Position numbers and translations under genes: made by a program. Below the pieces are notes generated by a model. That model made no database searches and was not told where the DNA came from. It saw nothing but the letters and a program-made list of their open reading frames with translations. Positions 59,972-64,000 of a stretch of DNA of 64,000 bases are shown in pieces; the stretch's first letter is position 1; the number at the start of each line of letters is the position of its first letter. The stretch is from an uncultured Collinsella sp. (GTDB taxonomy: Bacteria; Actinomycetota; Coriobacteriia; Coriobacteriales; Coriobacteriaceae). Where the stretch lies: contig CABVAY010000001.1 of assembly GCA_902496455.1 (NCBI GenBank), positions 1 through 64,000 on the forward strand, read 5' to 3'.

Positions 59972-60961
59972 CTAGCGCTGCGGTGCGGCGGCGCGTACTT
60001 GTTCGATGACCTTTTCCATCGTGGCGTCGATGCGGTCCTTTTTGAGTTCGCATTCCCAGATGGTTATAGGCGTCCAGCCCATTTGAGTGAGTGCTGCCAC
60101 GGCAGCGCGGTCGCGCTCGACGTTGCGACGGAACTTTGCCTCCCAAAACTCAACGTTGCGCTTGGGCTGGCTAGGGTTACATTTGGGGCAGCGGTGCCAA
60201 AAGCAGCCGTTGACGAAGATGGCGATCTTGCGCCCGGGGAAGGCGATGTCGGGCTTGCCGGGTACCTTCCATTCCAAACGATAGCCCGTAAGGCCCGCGG
60301 CCCGCAGGCGCTGACGTACGAGCAGCTCGGGCTTTGTGTTCGCACGCTTGTTGCCCTTCATGGACTTTTTGATGGCGGCGCGACGGCGCACGAGTTCACG
60401 CTCGTCGGCGGAAAGGTCCGAGGTGTCGATGCCGTCCAGCAGGCCAGGCTTGGGGCGTTTTTTGCTACGGCGCTTAGGTGCGCGCTTGGGTTTGGTGGCG
60501 GGCTCGTCGGTCGTGGTGGCCTCGGCGTCGTTGGCAGTGCCGTTGGCCTCAAGCCGATCTTCCTTCAACTCAATCAGAGCATCGATAAGCCCTTTGTCGG
60601 CGGGCATCCACTCAACCGTGGCAAGCGAGGTGCGCGGAATCCAGCGGATATCGAGTTGACGGTCGTGCTTCTGAGGCTCATCGGATTCATCGGCCAGCGA
60701 GCAGTAGTAGCACTCCATGGAGAGATGGAAATCGGGGTAGTCGTACTCAACGGTATAGAAATCGCGCAGGTTGGTGACTTTTACCTGCAGCTCTTCCATG
60801 AGCTCGCGGCGCACGGCGTCTTCGGGTGTCTCGCCGCGCATGAGCTTGCCGCCGGGGAACTCCCAAAGTCCCTGCATGTCGCCGTAGCCGCGCTGCACGG
60901 CAAGCAGCTCGTCAGATCCTTCCTTGCGAATGATCCCAGCGGCAACATGAACAGTCTTCAA
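59972..60961 (-). CDS. Nudix hydrolase-Vsr endonuclease fusion
   Basis: 329 residues from a TTG start with GAGAGGA six bases upstream. Residues ~1-140 are a MutT-type Nudix domain with the full box GGKLMRGETPEDAVRRELME followed by EL. A basic linker (~150-190: KPKRAPKRRSKKRPK) leads to a very-short-patch-repair endonuclease domain (~190-329): NTKPELLVRQRLRAAG, the catalytic Asp at ~238 in VPGKPDIAFPG, IFVNGCFWHRC, and ITIWECELKK. Nudix enzymes cleanse oxidised nucleotides and Vsr nicks T:G mismatches. No Dcm methylase is in the window. Confidence 0.88.
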   Translation of the reverse strand: MKTVHVAAGIIRKEGSDELLAVQRGYGDMQGLWEFPGGKLMRGETPEDAVRRELMEELQVKVTNLRDFYTVEYDYPDFHLSMECYYCSLADESDEPQKHDRQLDIRWIPRTSLATVEWMPADKGLIDALIELKEDRLEANGTANDAEATTTDEPATKPKRAPKRRSKKRPKPGLLDGIDTSDLSADERELVRRRAAIKKSMKGNKRANTKPELLVRQRLRAAGLTGYRLEWKVPGKPDIAFPGRKIAIFVNGCFWHRCPKCNPSQPKRNVEFWEAKFRRNVERDRAAVAALTQMGWTPITIWECELKKDRIDATMEKVIEQVRAAAPQR

Positions 60962-61109
60962 CAGGAGTCCTCTCTCAACATCAACACGCGGCAGGGTAGC
61001 TACCCGTACCTTACACAACGGTAAGGCAAGCGTAAGCCATATCGATGGTAGCCGACTCGTCTTCTTGCGACTATAGATGCCGTAGACTAATTGCAAGAAA
61101 GGACTCGGT

Positions 61110-61895
61110 ATGCAAACCACGCACATGGCGACCCCGGTACTGGAGGTCGCGCATCTCGAAAAGGTATACGGAGCGCTAGGCAACGTGACCTGCGCGCTCA
61201 ACGATGTCAACTTTACGGTCAACCGCGGCGAATTCGTGGGCATCATGGGCGCTTCGGGCTCGGGCAAGTCGACGTTGCTCAACTGCGTTTCGACCATCGA
61301 TAGCGCCACGAGCGGCACGATCCGCATCAACGGGCAGGACGTGACGCGCATGAAGCAGGCTAAGCTTTCGCAGTTCCGCCGCGAGGAGCTCGGCTTTATC
61401 TTCCAGGACTCCAACCTGCTCGATACGCTCACGGCACGCGAGAACATCGCCCTGCCGCTCACCATCGCCCGCACAAACTCGGCAGAGATCTCAACCCGCG
61501 TGCAGGATGTGGCAGCGCGCCTCTCCATCAGTCAGGTGCTCGACAAGTATCCCTACCAGATGTCCGGCGGTCAGCAGCAGCGCGTTGCCGCGGCTCGCGC
61601 GCTCGTAACCGATCCCACCATGATCATGGCCGACGAGCCCACCGGCGCCCTCGATTCCAAGAGCGCCCGCCTGCTGCTCGAGAGCCTGGAGGCCCTCAAT
61701 CGCCGCCTGCGCGCCACCGTGCTCATGGTCACGCATGACAGCTTTGCTGCCAGCTACACGAGCCGCGTGTTGTTTATCCGCGACGGCAAGATCTTCACCG
61801 AGCTGCGCCGTGGCGACACCGACCGCCGAGAGTTCTTCGACCGCATTATGGAGGTCGTTGCCATGATGGGCGGTGAGGGCTCCGATGCTCTGTAA
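61110..61895 (+). CDS. ABC transporter ATPase (BceA/MacB-like)
   Basis: 261 residues. Walker A GASGSGKSTLLN, Q-loop FIFQDSNLLDTLTAREN, signature MSGGQQQRVAAARAL and Walker B TMIMADEPTGALD. This type powers FtsX-like permeases that handle antimicrobial peptides or lipoproteins. ATG 61110 follows AAGAAAGGA. The end overlaps the permease start by 11 bases. Confidence 0.94.
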   Translation: MQTTHMATPVLEVAHLEKVYGALGNVTCALNDVNFTVNRGEFVGIMGASGSGKSTLLNCVSTIDSATSGTIRINGQDVTRMKQAKLSQFRREELGFIFQDSNLLDTLTARENIALPLTIARTNSAEISTRVQDVAARLSISQVLDKYPYQMSGGQQQRVAAARALVTDPTMIMADEPTGALDSKSARLLLESLEALNRRLRATVLMVTHDSFAASYTSRVLFIRDGKIFTELRRGDTDRREFFDRIMEVVAMMGGEGSDAL

Positions 61896-64000
61896 ACTCG
61901 CTTGGGGCAACGTCCGCCGCGCCGGCCGCGACTACCTCGTCTACCTTTTGACGCTCACCTTGGGCGTCACGGTCTTCTATGCCTTTAACACCATCTCGAT
62001 GCAGGTCGACATCGCCGGAATCGATGAAGAGGGCTTGGCGCAGGTTATGGGCAGCATGCTCGGCGACCTGACGTACTTTTTGGCCGGTGTCATGGCCTTT
62101 TTGATGGTGTACGCCAATAACTTCATCATGAAACGCCGCAAGAAGGAGTTTGGCCTGTACCAGGTGCTCGGCATGGGGCGTGGGCGCGTCGCCACGATCA
62201 TGGCGCTCGAGACCGTGATAGTGTCGGTCGTGGCCTTTGTCGCCGGCATTGTGCTGGGTGTGGGACTCTCCCAGCTCATGACGTTCTTTACGGCCTCGCT
62301 CTTTAAGACACAGATCGCCAATTTCCACTTCTTTTTCTCGGTGCATGCGTTCAACCTGACCCTTGCCTGCATGCTCGTGATGTTTGTGCTCACGCTACTG
62401 CTGAACCTTCGCGCCGTGCGTCGTACCAAACTCATCGAGCTTATGGGTGCCGAGCGTCGCAACGAGAGCATTAAGACACGCAACCCCTGGATCGCGATTG
62501 CCATCTTTGCCGTGGGCGTGGTGCTTGTGGGCGTGGCCTATTACCGTCTGCTACGTGATGGGTTCCCGCTAACCGCGACGGACAGCAAGCTGCAAGAGGC
62601 CATGACCCAGTTTGGTATTACGACCGCTATGGTTACCGTGGGCACCTTTGCCCTGTTCTGGGGACTCTCGGGCATGCTCATCAAGCTGCTGCAGAGCCTG
62701 CGCGGCGTGTATTGGCGCGGCCTCAACATGTTTACCGTGCGCCAGCTTGCGGCCAAGGTCAACACGGTGTGCTTTTCGATGGGCGTCATCGCGATGCTCC
62801 TGTTTTTGGCCATCACCTCGGTGACGTGCGGTATGTCGATTGCCAATGTGATGAACGAGAATCTGGAGCGCTATAATCCGGCCGACATGTCGCAGACGTA
62901 TGTCTATTACACGCCCGATACGCTCGACTTCTACAAAGAGTCTTTCAATCCGTCTGAGGCCGATCGAATGGTGCTGGCCGATAGTACGGTCGATTTGTAC
63001 TCCGCATGGCACGGCGATTCATGGCACGGCGATCGTAAGGGCAAGTCGGCGGACAACAACGACGAGACCGGCAAGAAGGTCAATATCGCCGATGTTGCAG
63101 GCGAGCATGTGCAGATCGATTCGTATCTGAGTTACCCGCTTGGCGGCTCGAATCCTTCGGTGACTCCAAGTGAGATGTGCAAGACCATGGGCGAAAAGCT
63201 TCCCAAGGCGTTCGGGGGCTGCAACGCCGACATGACAGGCCTGTCTGTGACGCCGGCAAGTCAGTACAACAAATTGCGCCAGATGATGGGCGAGGAGCCG
63301 GTGCACATCGGTCACGACCAGTATCTGCTCACGTGTGATATGGGCGGCGAGCTGGTCGACCTGTACACCAAGTATATGGCTGGCGGCCATACCCTTACCT
63401 TGGGCGGGCATACGCTCAAGCCCGCAACCGATAAGTCGGACGAAGATACGGCGGCCATCGCTAACTCGGCGATGGGCAGTAATGGGGGTACCGTCGTCGT
63501 TGCCGACGAGCTGTTGTCCCAACTTAATCTGCAGCCGTATTCCAGTAGCCTGCTCGTTAACTACAAACAGGGGATGGATACGACCGAGGCAGACGAGAGT
63601 ATTAAATACACTGTGCTCGACAATCTGCTCGTTGACGGCAAGGAGCCGGGGTCGTGGGGAACCTTCATCACACGCTCCGAGATGTACACGCAGGCAGCGC
63701 AAATGAACGGTCTTATTAGCTACCTAGCCATCTACATCGGCTTTGCATTGGTCGTTACATGCGCGGCGATTCTGTCGATCCAGCAACTCTCCAACGTGGC
63801 CGACGGCAGCCGCAGCTATCGTGTGCTGGCACAGATTGGCTGCGACGACCGCCAGATTCGCCATTCGGTGATGGCGCAGCAAGCGGTATTCTTTCTGTTC
63901 CCGCTGGCAGTGGGCTTGGCGCACTCCTTTGTGGCACTTAAGGTGATCATCGAGCTGGTGAGCATTTTCGGAAATATGAGCATCGGCGGCACCGTGAGCC
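61885..64000 (+). CDS. FtsX-like ABC permease (BceB-like), truncated by the window end
   Basis: At least 705 residues read without a stop to base 64000. It starts MLCKLAWGNVRRAGRDYLVY with a span, then others near residues 55-75, 105-135, 150-175, 200-225, 240-265 and 290-310. A large extracellular domain of about 270 residues (from ~NVMNENLERYNPAD to ~SEMYTQAAQMNG) precedes the last spans. This single large ectodomain layout is that of BceB-type permeases. The C-terminal end lies outside the window; no BceRS-type two-component genes are visible. Confidence 0.92.
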   Translation, partial: MLCKLAWGNVRRAGRDYLVYLLTLTLGVTVFYAFNTISMQVDIAGIDEEGLAQVMGSMLGDLTYFLAGVMAFLMVYANNFIMKRRKKEFGLYQVLGMGRGRVATIMALETVIVSVVAFVAGIVLGVGLSQLMTFFTASLFKTQIANFHFFFSVHAFNLTLACMLVMFVLTLLLNLRAVRRTKLIELMGAERRNESIKTRNPWIAIAIFAVGVVLVGVAYYRLLRDGFPLTATDSKLQEAMTQFGITTAMVTVGTFALFWGLSGMLIKLLQSLRGVYWRGLNMFTVRQLAAKVNTVCFSMGVIAMLLFLAITSVTCGMSIANVMNENLERYNPADMSQTYVYYTPDTLDFYKESFNPSEADRMVLADSTVDLYSAWHGDSWHGDRKGKSADNNDETGKKVNIADVAGEHVQIDSYLSYPLGGSNPSVTPSEMCKTMGEKLPKAFGGCNADMTGLSVTPASQYNKLRQMMGEEPVHIGHDQYLLTCDMGGELVDLYTKYMAGGHTLTLGGHTLKPATDKSDEDTAAIANSAMGSNGGTVVVADELLSQLNLQPYSSSLLVNYKQGMDTTEADESIKYTVLDNLLVDGKEPGSWGTFITRSEMYTQAAQMNGLISYLAIYIGFALVVTCAAILSIQQLSNVADGSRSYRVLAQIGCDDRQIRHSVMAQQAVFFLFPLAVGLAHSFVALKVIIELVSIFGNMSIGGTVS

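Noticed and set aside
59795..61024. A 409-codon plus-strand frame
   Set aside because: It is antisense to the Nudix-Vsr gene, whose Nudix box and GCFWH motif are unmistakable on the minus strand.

Overview
The window is high-GC, densely coded bacterial chromosome that reads as a gut Coriobacteriia (Actinomycetota), most likely Collinsella. This rests on gene content, the many PTS sugar systems, GTG/TTG starts and the family of intergenic palindromes; no 16S gene is present, so the genus is inference. No prophage, plasmid, transposase or CRISPR array is visible.

Layout. 1-14.2 kb is housekeeping: tmk-holB-PSP1 (RicT-like) genes, a ComF-like phosphoribosyltransferase, a possible nuclease-like protein, a solute-binding lipoprotein, hpf, DegV, a beta-hydroxyacid dehydrogenase with a His/Cys-rich tail, an NAD-isocitrate dehydrogenase-type enzyme and a membrane-anchored SurA-like protein. 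14.2-15.1 kb is an XRE/DUF2975 pair. 15.4-25.9 kb is a GalNAc-type (aga) locus: mannose-family PTS IIA-(YajC)-IIB-IIC-IID, a GntR regulator, AgaS, a NagA-type deacetylase, a LacX-like epimerase, a LacC-type kinase, a broken second nagA and a YhcH protein. 26-29.9 kb has tRNA-Thr(CGT), an orphan IIB lacking its phospho-histidine, galM, a DeoR regulator and a toxin-antitoxin pair.

30-45.2 kb holds three paralogous beta-galactoside modules, each with an EIICB permease, a LacG-like 6-phospho-beta-galactosidase and a divergent LacI-type regulator, followed by a single lactose-type EIIA. 46.7-49.8 kb is lacA-lacB-lacX-lacC (tagatose-6-phosphate pathway). 50-51.6 kb is a DUF4143-type ATPase cassette; 51.7-55.9 kb is galT-galK with a divergent LacI/GalR regulator. 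56-59.3 kb has a flavodiiron protein, a DeoR regulator and a GatY/KbaY-type class II aldolase. 60-64 kb has a Nudix-Vsr fusion and a BceAB-type ABC transporter cut by the window end.

How it works together. Galactosides enter through three EIICBs, probably served by one EIIA, are cleaved by LacG enzymes, and galactose-6-P passes through LacAB, LacC and the aldolase. GalNAc enters by the mannose-family PTS and reaches the same tagatose-6-P through deacetylation and AgaS. Free galactose uses GalM, GalK and GalT. The window is therefore a tagatose-6-phosphate hub suited to lactose and host-glycan sugars. A short motif (CGGTRAACGGT and variants) precedes most of these operons and may be a shared global control site. 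Intergenic DNA carries several palindromic repeat families, notably six copies of a 55-bp hairpin, some in tandem at 80-81 bp period.
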